Position numbers and translations under genes: made by a program. A stretch of 64,000 nt of DNA from Trichostrongylus colubriformis (lineage: Eukaryota; Nematoda; Chromadorea; Rhabditida; Trichostrongylidae), in assembly GCA_963978905.1 (NCBI GenBank), contig OZ022257.1, forward strand, positions 37,911,416 through 37,975,415. Direction: 5' to 3'. Below are positions 24,501 to 34,000 of this stretch, one piece after another. The first letter of the stretch is position 1; the number at the start of each line of letters is the position of its first letter. Below the pieces are notes generated by a model, which made no database searches, had not been told where the DNA came from, and saw nothing but the letters and a program-made list of their open reading frames with translations.

Positions 24501-27500
24501 GAAGATCCTCACCTTGGTTATGGATTTCCTTCCAACCTGCGGTACTGCCATACCGTGGTGTTGTTGTGCCAGGTTCTGGGTGGACTGATGCTCCTTCACC
24601 GTCATACTGGTTATTTTACTCCCTAGCTCTCGCTTTTTCTTGCAATCCTTGGCTAGGTGCCCCCTACCTTTGCAGTTATAACACCGTATATATTCGTTTT
24701 TGGTCGGCTGTTTGGAGTCTTCTTTTTCTTTATCAGGCGACTCTCCTTCTTGCCGCACTTTTGGCCTATCCTTTATCAAACCCTGTTCCTTCAGCTTCGT
24801 CTCTCCCGACTTCTCTTCTCGAAGTCGTCTGCTGAAGCTATCATTCATCGCTTGGTACTTCTGCGATCTGGTACTCTCCAGGGTTATCCGCCTTCTTTCT
24901 ACGCGCATTGCTGCCTCTTTCAAACTCTCATACGCGTTACTTCCTTCTTGTTCCATAGCCTCCAGAAAATAGTATGATTCCGGCCAATGCACTATCTGGT
25001 CGTACAGCTGCTGCGCCCTTGTTGTCGCCAATGCCCTCTCATCCATCTCCGGATAAGCCCTGGCTGACAACCTTTCCAACTCCACGCAGTATTCCGCTAC
25101 CGACTGTGCCTCGGGTTTCCTAAGCTTCCTTAGTTTCCCTAGCGCCACCACTCTCATAGTGTTTGCCTCCACTCTATTGGCCTCCGATAGGGCAGTCACT
25201 ATACCTTCATATGACCCATGCCTTATCTCACTAGAGAGCGCTTCATATTGTGCTTTGGCTTTATCACTTAACTTTGACTTCAATAAAGCTTTCAGTTCTT
25301 TGGAGGACCAACTATTCCTGGGGTACTTTAACTGGAATGCCTCTAGAAAGTTATCCCACGAATAGTCCTTATCCCTCCCTGAGTACGCTCGTACTTCCGG
25401 TAAGGCTATGTACTTCAAGTAAGAACTCATGTCCTTATGCCCGCATGATGAGCTACCTCTACTGCTACATATGCTTGACTTCGGACTTACATCGTTATCG
25501 TTCTCACTTAAATCATTATCACTTGAATCAAATTTACACTCACCGCGCGGTTGCGATGTCCTCTTTGAACACTGCATGGAGCTGTCCCGCATCGAGCGAT
25601 TCAATATTGGCTGCCACTCTGGCCCATCCTGCAATATGGGTTCATTGTAACCCCACATGTTCTTTAATCTTCTCAAACCTTCAAGATTATATTTGGCATT
25701 GGCCCGACATGGCATACCTGGGATTGATTCATCATTCGTGCAACCTGCTTTCTTTGTGGCTGCCTGCTCTGCCAAGAGACGGTCGACTTCTCTTTGCTTT
25801 TCTTCAAGGCGGCGCTGCAACGAGAGTATTTCTTCCTCTTTATGAGATAAACGACTTAATTTTCGTTTCAACTCGCTACACTCTCGCACAAGGTCTCCCT
25901 CTGACCATCCAGTGCACTTCTGAACCTCCTCAAGCACACTAGCTTTCTCAACTAGGCTCTCTACAATCTGCATGCACTAGCTGTAGACGCGACGCGCAAC
26001 CCAAGGAAAACATGAGTTCTCGAACTCCCATGCTACCTTCTTTATTTCTGGCGCACAGCTCTTTCAAACACTCCAGCTGTTTCTCCGCGCTCTGCACTGC
26101 GGTTCTCGCTACCGCTTCAAACTCGTCGCGCTTGGCATCTCCGATGCGCCAATGTTTCGCCACCTCGGCTACTACTACTACTTCTATATCCTTTATTTCT
26201 TTCCGTAGTAGGTTACATACCTTGAGCTCCTCGAGCTCTTCATTCCTGGCACTTCCGCTCTCTGCCATGTCGACATCCATGGTCTCTTGCGGCTGCGCTT
26301 CGCCTGCAGTACTGCGCTCATTAACAGGCGTTTCCGCAATATCAACCGACACCACTGAATTCGACATCTCGCCGTGCTCACTGGTATGTGATGTCTAATC
26401 TCCCCTTTAACGGACGTCGATAGAATCCTTCACTACCGACTCCCTCCAGCGGAAGAGACTAGACACCACACTAATCTCAGCGGACGCGATCTCGCTTCCG
26501 CTAGTAGTGCGCTGGGGGATGCCACTCGAGGCTGTAAGCCAAGGAGCTCCCGAAACACGATACGACAATAAAAAAATTCGACCTCAATACTACTGTTCCA
26601 CCCTAGGCGTCGTCAGTAACGGCGGCTTGGCCCCCAAGTTGAACACGTGGCAATGAATATCACCGGTTCTAACCGAAACTGACGACACACCGAGAATGAA
26701 AACACGGTTTATTACAGTGCAACACAAGAAAACGACAAACGGGGCAAGAAGAGCAAAAAAAGCACTGCGAGCACCGTTGGCGCCCTTTTATATGGGGATT
26801 TCCCGCGCAATCCCGGCCACGTCAATAACAGGGTTAGACATGGTAAGACAAAAAAAAATCAATACTCAATACAATAGTGGCTTCAACAGAAACATGGGAA
26901 TACGATAGATTACAACATTATTAGGAATAACTACAATACAGTAACATACATTATACAACACCATTCGCATCCACAACTGACTTTCCGAGTTGTCCGCTGT
27001 AGGAGACGGGCCGCGGGCCAACGTTAGTTGGAGCACCTGACCCTCAGCGCAGTGGAGTGGCCATTCCCAACTACATTAGCATTCATGTAAAAGTACATCT
27101 AGAAACAATATAAGAGAGAACAAAGTAAAAAGTAAAGGAAAAAACAAATTTATGATAGAAACATCTTCTTTTGGCACCATGCCAAGGCGTCAAATTGGCG
27201 AGTTTGTGAAATGGCGGTCACTTGAACTTGTCCACACTACTTCTGTTCTACCGTATGCCAAAATTACCCCCTTCCGGTGTCTTCAATCTTCTTATGCCAG
27301 AATCTCGATGCGGGTAGCAATTCGAGAAGCGTGAAACACAAATACCAAAGTCACTTCGTGCGGAGAATGCCACTGTTTGGCGTTTGTTCAGAACAACTAA
27401 ATATAAAAATATGCATGGGACTACTACTCGAAATATACGCCAACTACAACCCCATTACCAACATTTTGCCAGTGGCTTTGTGTCGAACGAGTGTGATATT

Positions 27501-27874
27501 GGTATTCAGCTGGTCGGGGGCCATTTGAGAGACACGTTTTTAATTACGTGGATGTCGGCGATATTTTAGATTTTAGTCCCATTAAAAATGATGACGTGTG
27601 CAACTCTGGCACTAAATTCATGGCGACTCGTCAAACTTCTTCAGATTCAAGGCCTACCCGAGCGCGCATGCCAGCCTTCTTTAAATAAGGCTCTCTAGAT
27701 GATTTGAAAGGAAATGATTCCTGAATGTTTGTTTGATATTTTAATGGTTTTTGTTCTTCTTGTTTTTAGGAATGCAAGCGTATGTCGCGGGAGATTTTTC
27801 ACTACACCGCAACAAATAATCCGTTAATTCGCCAATTCACAAAAGTGAACATCGTCTTGCATCAAACCAACTGA
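18515..27874 (+). CDS. Unrecognised gene, last two exons (18515-18634, 27770-27874)
   Basis: Exon 18515-18634 is exactly 40 codons, preceded by AATTTCAG and followed by GTGAGTAA. It is rich in charged and polar residues (begins VYLPSSDSWPRDITD). Exon 27770-27874 follows TTTTTAG, continues in phase 0 (ECKRMSREIFHYT...) and stops after 34 residues with TGA. Joining across the 9.1 kb intron is an inference from matching phase and protein-like composition. The intron holds the whole LTR retrotransposon and its host repeat, and the element lies antisense to the gene. I do not recognise the family and could not find the upstream exons. Confidence 0.45.
19308..19630 (-). repeat. 3' LTR of the Ty3/gypsy element
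   Basis: 323 bp, ending on the plus strand with ...TTATACAACA and starting AGTTGAACACG. It differs from the 5' LTR only by one fewer A in the run near 19521. An AATAAA polyadenylation hexamer reads on the minus strand at 19379-19384. Confidence 0.93.
19631..19642 (-). other. Polypurine tract
   Basis: Minus-strand AGGGGGAGGAGA lies directly against the 3' LTR. It is the expected plus-strand primer for reverse transcription. Confidence 0.85.
19702..20364 (-). CDS. Accessory ORF3 of the retrotransposon, unknown function
   Basis: 220 codons, beginning inside the end of gag-pol (55-base overlap, different frame) and ending 60 bases before the polypurine tract. The first part is globular (LFADDVGNVVYVLPPKEP, then aromatic-rich stretches); the C-terminal third is basic (KRHLKRVEKRKARS), as for a nucleic-acid-binding or nuclear tail. 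No signal peptide or membrane segment, so it is not an envelope protein. It may be expressed by reinitiation or by frameshifting from gag-pol. One possibility is that it and the tail of gag-pol together form one domain; I do not recognise it. Confidence 0.7.
   Translation of the reverse strand: MSDGPQHDSVLLQSFRDVKTTSTALFADDVGNVVYVLPPKEPTDPFSWLQFVNSLNLWLTCGAHVTVVNGPRSVEQHSWDRLNEKARSHMTGYLDTYPAYMSRLHYLIPSEPGVLSPTMACLKVGVVHDPNRWWAVEQATEFYEFLRQQVNEVVQLEPIRIPKSMRPRGKPSGGTHARASGGPAIKAAGVSKRHLKRVEKRKARSMQRAAERKLSELKMN
20310..25973 (-). CDS. Gag-pol polyprotein of a Ty3/gypsy retrotransposon
   Basis: 1887 residues in one frame. Residues 1-75 look coiled-coil; about 180-370 is a gag capsid-like region; a CCHC zinc knuckle (CYNCKGRGHLAKDC) is at 431-444; the protease motif LLDTGSE is near 498-504. 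Reverse transcriptase spans about 780-980 with YIDD at 928-931; RNase H follows with YTDA near 1081. Integrase has the HHCC zinc site (H1301, H1308, C1338, C1341) and D1369, D1429, E1465, the last two 35 residues apart. After a chromodomain-free tail, residues ~1660-1887 form an extra cysteine-containing region absent from most Ty3/gypsy proteins. The start ATG at 25973 lies 26 bases inside the preceding ORF, only two codons after an in-frame TAG. All key catalytic residues are present. Confidence 0.95.
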   Translation of the reverse strand: MQIVESLVEKASVLEEVQKCTGWSEGDLVRECSELKRKLSRLSHKEEEILSLQRRLEEKQREVDRLLAEQAATKKAGCTNDESIPGMPCRANAKYNLEGLRRLKNMWGYNEPILQDGPEWQPILNRSMRDSSMQCSKRTSQPRGECKFDSSDNDLSENDNDVSPKSSICSSRGSSSCGHKDMSSYLKYIALPEVRAYSGRDKDYSWDNFLEAFQLKYPRNSWSSKELKALLKSKLSDKAKAQYEALSSEIRHGSYEGIVTALSEANRVEANTMRVVALGKLRKLRKPEAQSVAEYCVELERLSARAYPEMDERALATTRAQQLYDQIVHWPESYYFLEAMEQEGSNAYESLKEAAMRVERRRITLESTRSQKYQAMNDSFSRRLREEKSGETKLKEQGLIKDRPKVRQEGESPDKEKEDSKQPTKNEYIRCYNCKGRGHLAKDCKKKRELGSKITSMTVKEHQSTQNLAQQHHGMAVPQVGRKSITKVRIFNDVWSALLDTGSEISILPVKVLQRIENRGHRLQEHPVDKDRRILDASGNRMKFSKIVEVPIQESGNREITLKMYVSAQKGYMLVLGTNALQALHYELVQRTDTEAEKDKDLEKMPPGVVEVSTDIATVCKRTYVAPGQLKWIPIKGQAGERILHSRSKWISSGLCVVNEHGAAEVPVWNMSAEPLVLRVNQEVGDWEEGEAEYSKVRAREVETDMLALGKPMLQAHERKTMLGAYLENNRGEEAPESSELWDVVEEYNDVFAVEDRELTQTSLVVHEVDTGDTTPIRQRTRPIPLGARTEFKGMINDLLERGIIEESASDWASPVVLVKKKDGSLRLCVDYRELNKHTKQDAYPLPRVDVILQSLKGRGWFSTLDMASGYWQIPMSEDAKKKSAFTTSEGLFQFKVLPFGLCTSPARFQRLMEKVLGSLRDKEVFVYIDDILVATESKERHVEVLKVVLQALRVANLKLKPQKCVLMTEKVTFLGHEIAGDGVRVDPKKIEKIEKYPKPTGVAELRTFLGMCGYYRKFVLGFSRIAKPLFELTSVKAPWNWNDTHEEAFRELKSRLTSTPVLSQPDVETARTGERPYVIYTDAAQVGIGAVLSQEGMDHFLHPIYFASKRLSKAETRYHVTDLEALAIVFALQKFHYFVYGTNVIVRTDHLPLTALFKRSNVSPRVLRWALEVQQYKLTIEYVKGKANAVADALSRGLPVDEKVDVIDHPGEDKVVYMISEGEKTEWFKELADDVDYGRVIKRLLENRMEDEVMLPGYGKKLKVADFVIEKGDLKLIKEDGSTVHVVPRSKRKTVFDEAHEGCLAGHFSARKMCRMLRKQVFWESLDKDVAMWVRGCRKCFLANPKPANTPPLKPFIATRPFECVCADVLEMGMSANGMKYVLVLVDQFSKWLGAYAMKDKAANTVAHLIFQRWICEGGRWPKQLHTDQGTEFVNKVVDELAKLSGIKHTVTKGYNSRENGAAERAIGTIQRILKKKIDFPDYWDTWLPNVVYAYNVSPHTATGESPFFLIHGFDPTVPLDSVPESRVRLGCIDFDDYKTELVRGLKLIQDEVRDHNERYRNKMKKYYDNKNEVDKHYKPKVGERVFMRMPREKMVAAHPKLAFDWSGPFRVLECSDNSALITSVTAEEEPIRVQFDLLLKCPSEINDEPVKVFSKRKRMRRKESMCGACRVQIVMNESTRFRVEDEYEVSDSMHFLHVQFRCDGQPFPAIEGRAGFQLNSCRCSRSTYVKDLLPDIPPPAVDERVECVLDAARVLSIWWDVGSISLKVQRIMDRSYKVLKPKAVGFAYAFFRHRCLHVAIMAGSVPQGAPFRHTSLFDWICDSTRIIEYGWRIAKQVEWPQVALTVQSGQEHNRIVLVIPEVLHRIKHCLMGPNTIVFYYNRFVM
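25948..26367 (-). CDS. Small ORF1 upstream of gag-pol
   Basis: 139 codons, acidic N-terminus followed by a helical, probably coiled-coil part (ELEELKVCNLLRKEIKDIE...). It ends 26 bases after the gag-pol ATG, in a different frame (+1 relation), so translation of gag-pol would need reinitiation, leaky scanning or frameshifting. It may be an N-terminal piece of Gag. Not recognised as a known domain. Confidence 0.65.
   Translation of the reverse strand: MSNSVVSVDIAETPVNERSTAGEAQPQETMDVDMAESGSARNEELEELKVCNLLRKEIKDIEVVVVAEVAKHWRIGDAKRDEFEAVARTAVQSAEKQLECLKELCARNKEGSMGVRELMFSLGCASRLQLVHADCREPS
26620..26636 (-). other. Primer-binding site
   Basis: Minus-strand TGGGGGCCAAGCCGCCG begins immediately after the 5' LTR and starts with TGG, the complement of a tRNA CCA end. 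The tRNA cannot be named from sequence alone. Confidence 0.7.
26637..26960 (-). repeat. 5' LTR of the Ty3/gypsy element
   Basis: 324 bp, one base longer than the 3' LTR in an A-run and otherwise identical. It carries the element's promoter and polyadenylation hexamer. Confidence 0.93.
26785..26792 (-). promoter_or_regulatory. TATA box in the 5' LTR
   Basis: Minus-strand TATAAAAG, about 75 bp upstream of the AATAAA at 26708-26713, the normal U3-R spacing for an LTR promoter. The same site exists in the 3' LTR. Confidence 0.65.
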
Positions 27875-29081
27875 AGATTTGCTATTCAAACTGCTACTCA
27901 AAATCGAATAAACGATTAGATGAAACATGTAGCTCAGTCGCCCGTACACGATAGCTATGAAGGCAGCATGGCATGTCCTCTGATGAAACGGTTGACGATC
28001 ACTTCGTCTCCTATCACAATCCTAAATTAAACATCTGCGAAATCACCAGAGCATAACGTTAACAGATGGCGACAGCATCCTACTATATATAATTCCCTTA
28101 GTATGTCTGTGCGTGTGTGTGTCCGTCTGTCTGTCACGAAATTCATATCTCGTAAATATATATGTGCTTAATACTTGTAGTATACTGCAGTGTTCAAGAA
28201 ATTACAAGTTGACGATGACAAGTTTAAGGGAGGGTAGGATAAACCAGTAAGGCACCGGAAGGGTTAGTCACGTAGTCAGAAGAAGAAAAGGTAAAAAAAT
28301 TAAAGAGCGGGTATTAAGAAGACTATCTGGGGCAAACCACGTTCAAGAGGCTGGGCTTCCTATCGTGGCCCTGTCAAGGTGAGAGCACAGTGATGCGACA
28401 TGTTGAGTACATGTGATGGGCGGGATAATGCCCACGGCATCTCGATCCATTGCTCCACCCCTCTAATAAGTGAGAATGCCAGAAGACTTCTTCCAAAAAG
28501 GTCAGGCTCAGTGGAAGCATGATAGAGACACTCTTTTAGAAGTTTTCGCCGTTTTACTCCGCTCTTTCCCAGTGCAATGATAGGTTTGCTTTCAGTTCGA
28601 CAACACATAAGGTATACCTCCACCACTTGGGTGCCTTCGGTAATTTTCATGAGTGTTACCAAAGTAAGCGAGAGCGAACGTGAAGATCACGAAAAAGAGG
28701 TTGCTTCTACAAAAAATTTATTGAATCACGCTCAGAGAAGCAAGAATTACGTTCAGGCAAACATATGGATATCGGGTCACCAATTGCGTACTCCTTTTAT
28801 CAACTTGTATTAACATTTGCTACACGCTTTCACATGCCAATCCTCTCTGATATTATGCTGATGCATTGTATGCAGTATACACCGCAAGTTTCTGAGCGTA
28901 AGCCTCAGGTATTCACGGATCCCTTCACTTGAGGACCTCTTGCGCTGGAGAACTCGAGCCGGTTGGTGGCCAGGGCACGCGGTGCGATTCAAAGTTGTGG
29001 AATGGAACTGAATTAGTACGTTCCATGCCTCTTCCTCGAAACGCATTAGAGCTTGGAAGTTAGACCCTTGCTTTCGCTGTG
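27875..29081. other. Downstream region without a supported gene
   Basis: Contains at 28081-28150 a TATATATAA followed by runs of GTGTGT and GTCTGTCTGTCAC, a pattern repeated at 36.69-36.76 kb and 60.75-60.78 kb. A minus-strand frame of 100 codons at 28360-28662 shows no domain. Confidence 0.35.
28081..28150. repeat. TATATATAA...GTCTGTCTGTCAC motif, copy 1
   Basis: The same order (short TATATA tract, then TGTGTGT, then GTCTGTCTGT.CAC, then an A+T-rich stretch) recurs at about 36690-36755 and 60750-60785. It may mark the end of a dispersed element, possibly a Helitron-type one; this is only a guess. Confidence 0.35.
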
Positions 29082-29546
29082 TCAAAGGAAACGGAAGGGT
29101 CCGAAACAAAAGGAAGATGCGAAGAAATGTGCATTTTGTAACGAACACTCAAGGTTAGAAGCGATAATAGGCGAAAAAACCCGGACTCAAGAGCGCGACG
29201 CTGCGGTGTGTATTGGCATCTCATTCGCATCCAACACACTGACTTTCCGAATTGTCCGCTGTAGAAGACGGGCCGCGGGTCAACGTTTGTTGTAGCACCT
29301 GACTCCCAGCGCAGTGGAGTGGCCATTTCAACTACATTAGCATTCATGTAAGTACATCTAAAAACAATATAAGCAAGAACAAAGGAACAAGTAAAATGGA
29401 GAAACAAATCTATAATAGAAACATCTCCTTTTGGCACCATGCCAAGGCGTCAAATTGGCGAGTTTGTGCAATGGCGGCCACTTGAACTCGTCCACACTAC
29501 GTCTGTTCTACCGTAAGCCAAAATTACTTCCTTCCGGTGTCTTTAA
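29082..29546. repeat. Dispersed ~465 bp element, copy 4
   Basis: Begins TCAAAGGAAACGGAAGGG and ends CCTTCCGGTGTCTTTAA. It is uninterrupted and closely matches copies 1-3. It gives the empty-site sequence for the LTR insertion (CATCTCATTCGCATCC here, CATCCCATTCGCATCC rebuilt there). Confidence 0.8.
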
Positions 29547-31033
29547 GTCGATTCACACCTATTGCCTTCATACTGGTGCACCCATGCATGCGTGTGAAAT
29601 GCGATCTTTGAGATGTGATTTCAAATTTGTATCCGGCTCAGTTAATGTTTGCATTCGGACGACGTTAATCGCCAAGTGGCGGGAAAAAGCAGGAAGGATG
29701 TCCTTGTTCTCGTCCTCTCTCCTTCAAACCGGTTGTGATTGAGATGCTTCTCATTTACTGCGGCGTTGGCTGCCACTACTCAGGTGAGGCGAAGAGATTC
29801 CGACACTACACTACTAGATCGATAGTAGATTTCAAAGGAGCGCTAAGAACGCTATTTTGATCTGAAAACGCTCATCAACTTGTTGTGAAGCTGCAGGGTG
29901 AGCACTGTGAGCCTTCAGTGATTTAATGCTTTTGCCGAACTACGAAGATCCACAGCCAATATCTATTTCACTTCCCTCTCTACCCTCATAGAAGCAGTTA
30001 TAATCTCATATACATTTTTTTTATTTTCTGGTCATTGGAAACGTGTTATCTTTTGATGCTTTTTTTGCAATTTCTCGCGATACTGAACTTCAAGACTGTA
30101 CGTTGGCACAGTGTTCTGAACGAGTATTTCAACTCATTTGTTATCCGGGCCAGGTGTACACGGAGAACTAAAACCCATTACTCTTTGCACTTAACCAAGG
30201 TGCAGTTTCCGCATAATCGCATAAATACCGTACCTGAGATAAATTTCCAGGTATTTAGGAGCGTAGACTCAAGCACTCTCTCTCAGGATCATTTCCAAGA
30301 AGTTACTTGTCCACAGCTTTAAATGTATCGAGGCCGTCTAGAATTCTAAAATTTTGGTGCGTGATACTTGGCTTAGCCACTGCGTGTCTTTCTACATCGA
30401 GCTACTCGGGATTATGTACTTAAGGTCCCATGCGTCATGTACTTTAGGTCCCATGCGTCATGGTGGCGAACAAGCATTCGGATCCATTAGATTGATGGGC
30501 TGTGGAGAACTGATGGTTATCAGTTCCCCACAGCCCACCAGGTTCCAGAGAAAAACAATTGAAATATATTAAACAACCGAAGTCGATAAATTATTCCTGC
30601 CCCCGTTACAAAAGTCAAGGCCGAGAGTGGCTCCATTTGGCACTGTCTCCAGACTGATGCTGGCTTACCTTGATCATGTCTAAGTGAGCTTATGTCGACT
30701 TATAAAAGCTCACATACCAAAAGAAACAGCAAGTGAAAAACGTGCTATTTAAAATCGTCATGTAACCAATGTCGAACTTTTACGCGTCGCTTACCTCGCT
30801 CAGATACCATACGGGCGTCAAGTGAAAACATCGTTTACTCTCTGCACTACTTATGATATTGACATCTCTTGAAGTCAAAGTGTTGTGAAGTCAAAGTGTT
30901 GTCACGTACTCGATCGGTCATCGTGGAAGTGTTTGTCGCTCGTGGCGTACACGTTGATACCGTACTTTATTGAAGTGTCCGTTGCCGGACATCGAATCCA
31001 TTCACACACACCCGCAGTACAACCACCTCCACA
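29547..31033. other. Intergenic stretch
   Basis: A 24-bp unit (GTACTTAAGGTCCCATGCGTCATG type) is repeated twice at 30416-30463, and a hairpin with ~19-bp arms (GGGCTGTGG.GAACTGAT) is at 30497-30538. A 95-codon plus frame at 30035-30322 was not accepted. The promoter of the next gene should lie at the right end. Confidence 0.4.
30416..30463. repeat. 24-bp direct repeat, two units
   Basis: The unit around AGGTCCCATGCGTCATG occurs twice back to back with one difference. It looks like a local slippage duplication. Confidence 0.7.
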
Positions 31034-34000
31034 ATGATATTGCTCAGTACAGCTGTTTTCTTTTTACGTGAGACTTTTATTATATTGACACATTTTTATT
31101 TGCAAATAACACCAGTTTTTCTCCATTAGTGCCTGAGAAAAATTATAAGTGATCGATTTTTTTGAAACATGTTTTTCTTTCGAGCTGGAAGTGTAATCTT
31201 TCCACGCAAAACCGAGGTTTCTTTCTTAGAAAAGCCGCTTTCGTATGATGTTGGAATTTTAGTGAAAGGTTATTTGACTAACATATTCCAAAGCAGCTAG
31301 ATGAACCTTGGCCTTTTTAGTAGTGCGATTCTGTGCTGTACAAATCCCTCCGAAAAAATAAGCAGTTTGTGTAAGCAATAGCGGCCGGTCGTACTAACCA
31401 TATACTTCCATGGCTTACTATGCTGTTCGACGAGCATGTTATCGCCTTACCTCCCTACAACGTCGAGGAGCAGTCATTGTGGGAACGCCTATCCTCGTTC
31501 ACTTCTGGAAGGAATTCGGAAATGTTACAACACAAGCTCGCGATACATGGTGGTGTCAAGTTATGGTCATTCTTGACTATTCGGGAAACCTGTTTATTGC
31601 TCAGGTATCTCAAAAACCTAAGTCTTCCAGCTGACTTGAAGACACATCTCGCAATTATTGAAATAAATCAACTCCCTAGTGGCCAAACTTGTCGTTCTGT
31701 AATTATCATCCCCAATGCACCCTTAATGGGGTACGACGGCCAATCACGCGCCGAGACGGCTAAAACGAGGTTTAGAAAAATGATAAGAAATTGTTAGAGG
31801 TCGTGCGCACTGCGTTCCTGTCGATACTGCGACAATAGCCCAATATTATAACAATATGTGCTTCAAGCGCAGCTCAGTAACACCTTGACGAGGATGTCGG
31901 TCGACGCTATCACACAGCCATTCTGTTGCAAGACGGCGTCCGACATTGCTGACAGCATCAGTAGAATTTAGCCAAAACGTTTGAAATACGCAATCCGTCA
32001 GCTTTAATATTATTCTTAGCTTTCAACATTACAATGAATTCATGATCCACTTATTTATAATGCTATTGTTTAACCGCAAACCATCAGCAATCAAATTAGA
32101 ATGCAACCACAGGATTTCATAATATCAAAGATAGAAAATTCTGGTGAGGTATGATTGAGTAGAATTCAAGTCGGAAATAGATTGAGACTGTTTCAATTTG
32201 CTCACTCCAAACCCTTTTGAATGTTCTACACAGTGTGTTGGAGGTTTTCAAAAAGATGGGGATGTTGAATTGAGCGATTCCATGAACATCAGTTAGAAAC
32301 AAGCCTTTCCTACTAATTTCATATATGTTCCAAATTTAATGTTTATAAGCCCACTTCTCATCGAAATTCAAAACATGCAAGACTAAATGTACGTGTTGGG
32401 ACAATATCGTTTACTGCTGATCGGCGTCATCAAGTGAAAAACGCGCTTCGTCGCGCATGTCCGCTAAGTGAAAACACTCTTTTCGTCAACGTATTCAAGG
32501 AAATCTACCCGAGAAACAGCCCATACCGCCGATGCCCCCTTGAACTTTTGAAGAGCTCACCTGGCGTGCCTTTCATTGGGCGTGCACAACAGGAATCACG
32601 TCTGGGATCACCATCACGGATGCCCAAAGAATACACAATATTGTCCCACTATTGTCCCACTATAGTTCGCTATTGTCCCACTTCCGCTGCGCTCCATGGT
32701 TTAGTGATACAAAGCTCTTCGACTGTCCTTGTGTGGAAGTGGCAATCCACAAGCATTCCCACGCAGGTCTTTATGACAGAAATATTTGATCAAAAAGTCT
32801 TCAAGGTGACCGTTGTAGCGTGATATCGGTGAGTAAGTGAGGAGGTCCGTATCGCCTCTGTCCGGGATCATGGATCATCGCTTGTAGCGGGCTAGGGCGC
32901 AGCTTATATGTAGAAGGGTGAATGACTGGTGAACTGACCATCATTATCTTGTAATGACAGTCTCGACAAAGTTTTGGAAATTCTCTCTTAGACCTGAATT
33001 TGGACACGTTCGATTATGCGCCACTGTTTTTAAACTTCGACTCCATTCCTTTCTTGTCCGTAAGTTGCATGCTCTTACACGCAGTCGTACGCGGGAGAAA
33101 TGGAGAAGTTCACAACATTCAGCAAAGTGAAACCTGCCAAGACATGACACGACCTTACGATATCGCTCATCTCTCCAGGCGACCCTCAAGATGGTCAAAC
33201 TCCAGAAGTCCACGTGTTCCTTGCGGCACTAACAGGGAATTCACTATTGAAAGGATATAGATGAGCTCTGTTCGTGGATTCCATCGCCTGCGGAGATGCG
33301 CGATCCTATCGTGGGGTGTAGGACATTGGGCGCGGCCCTCTGTGATGTGTAGCCTTATGTTGAATTTTCGCGCCGCGCGCTGCGGATTTCGTCGCTGGGT
33401 TTGCGTGCACTGCGTACGCTCCCTATAAAGTTTTACGCCCGAATTGATAATTTCTTGATTAATTGATTTCATGTGCTGTTACTGTTTCTTTTACTTTTCA
33501 TAGTACTATTTCATCTTCTCAAGGAACCAAAGTTATTGTTTTCAGATAATAATGAGATAAACAGCCGATTTTCAAGGACCTCCACGGTATCAGCCTCTTG
33601 CGTCCTGAGCAAATTTCCAACCTACTGCTGCAAGTCGTGTTAATGACGCGGCGAGTGCGACGCCTCAAAGCGAAAATTCTACATAAAGCTACACACCCGG
33701 CCCTTTAGAGATAATCTGCCAGTGAGGCACATGAGTCGTAGCTGCTGCTCTAACGCCGACCATTCGTTGCATCTTCTGCGTTGGACAACTCGTCCACACC
33801 AACTCTCAGGTTTTTGTACTCGATAGTCGCCATATAAAGGATTTTAATAAGCAAGCACTGCAAATTACTGACTTTTGCTGGCCTGATTCTATTCCACTGG
33901 CCAACTAAGTTTGGATTCCGACAATTTGTTTTTCCGTTTTTAGCTTTTATTTGTTCCTCTCAGCAATAGGAATCACTGTTTGTTCATTCCGGGGTAGTTG

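Larger units (their letters stand above)
19304..26964 (-). mobile_element. Complete Ty3/gypsy LTR retrotransposon
   Basis: The element spans 19308-26960 and is flanked by the direct repeat CCAT (19304-19307, 26961-26964). It reads on the minus strand: 5' LTR at 26637-26960, primer site, a 139-codon ORF, a single 1887-codon gag-pol frame, a 220-codon ORF, polypurine tract, 3' LTR at 19308-19630. Domain order protease, reverse transcriptase, RNase H, integrase places it in Ty3/gypsy (not Copia; BEL would differ in reverse transcriptase motifs). The LTRs differ by one A in an A-run, and every frame is intact, so insertion was recent and the copy may still be competent. Confidence 0.93.
19163..27286. 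repeat. Dispersed ~465 bp element, copy 3, split by the LTR retrotransposon
   Basis: Left part 19163-19307 begins TTTAAAAGAACCGGTAGGGG; right part 26965-27286 ends CTTCCGGTGTCTTCAA. Removing the retrotransposon and one copy of its CCAT duplication restores a continuous copy that aligns with 29082-29546. The host repeat is therefore older than the LTR insertion. Confidence 0.8.

Noticed and set aside
30035..30322. 95-codon frame with a hydrophobic start
   Set aside because: Possible small secreted protein, but only one cysteine pattern, no family and no supporting splice or poly-A context.
31420..31797. 125-codon plus-strand frame
   Set aside because: Protein-like composition but no recognised domain, and the flanking exons of the modular gene join in phase without it.
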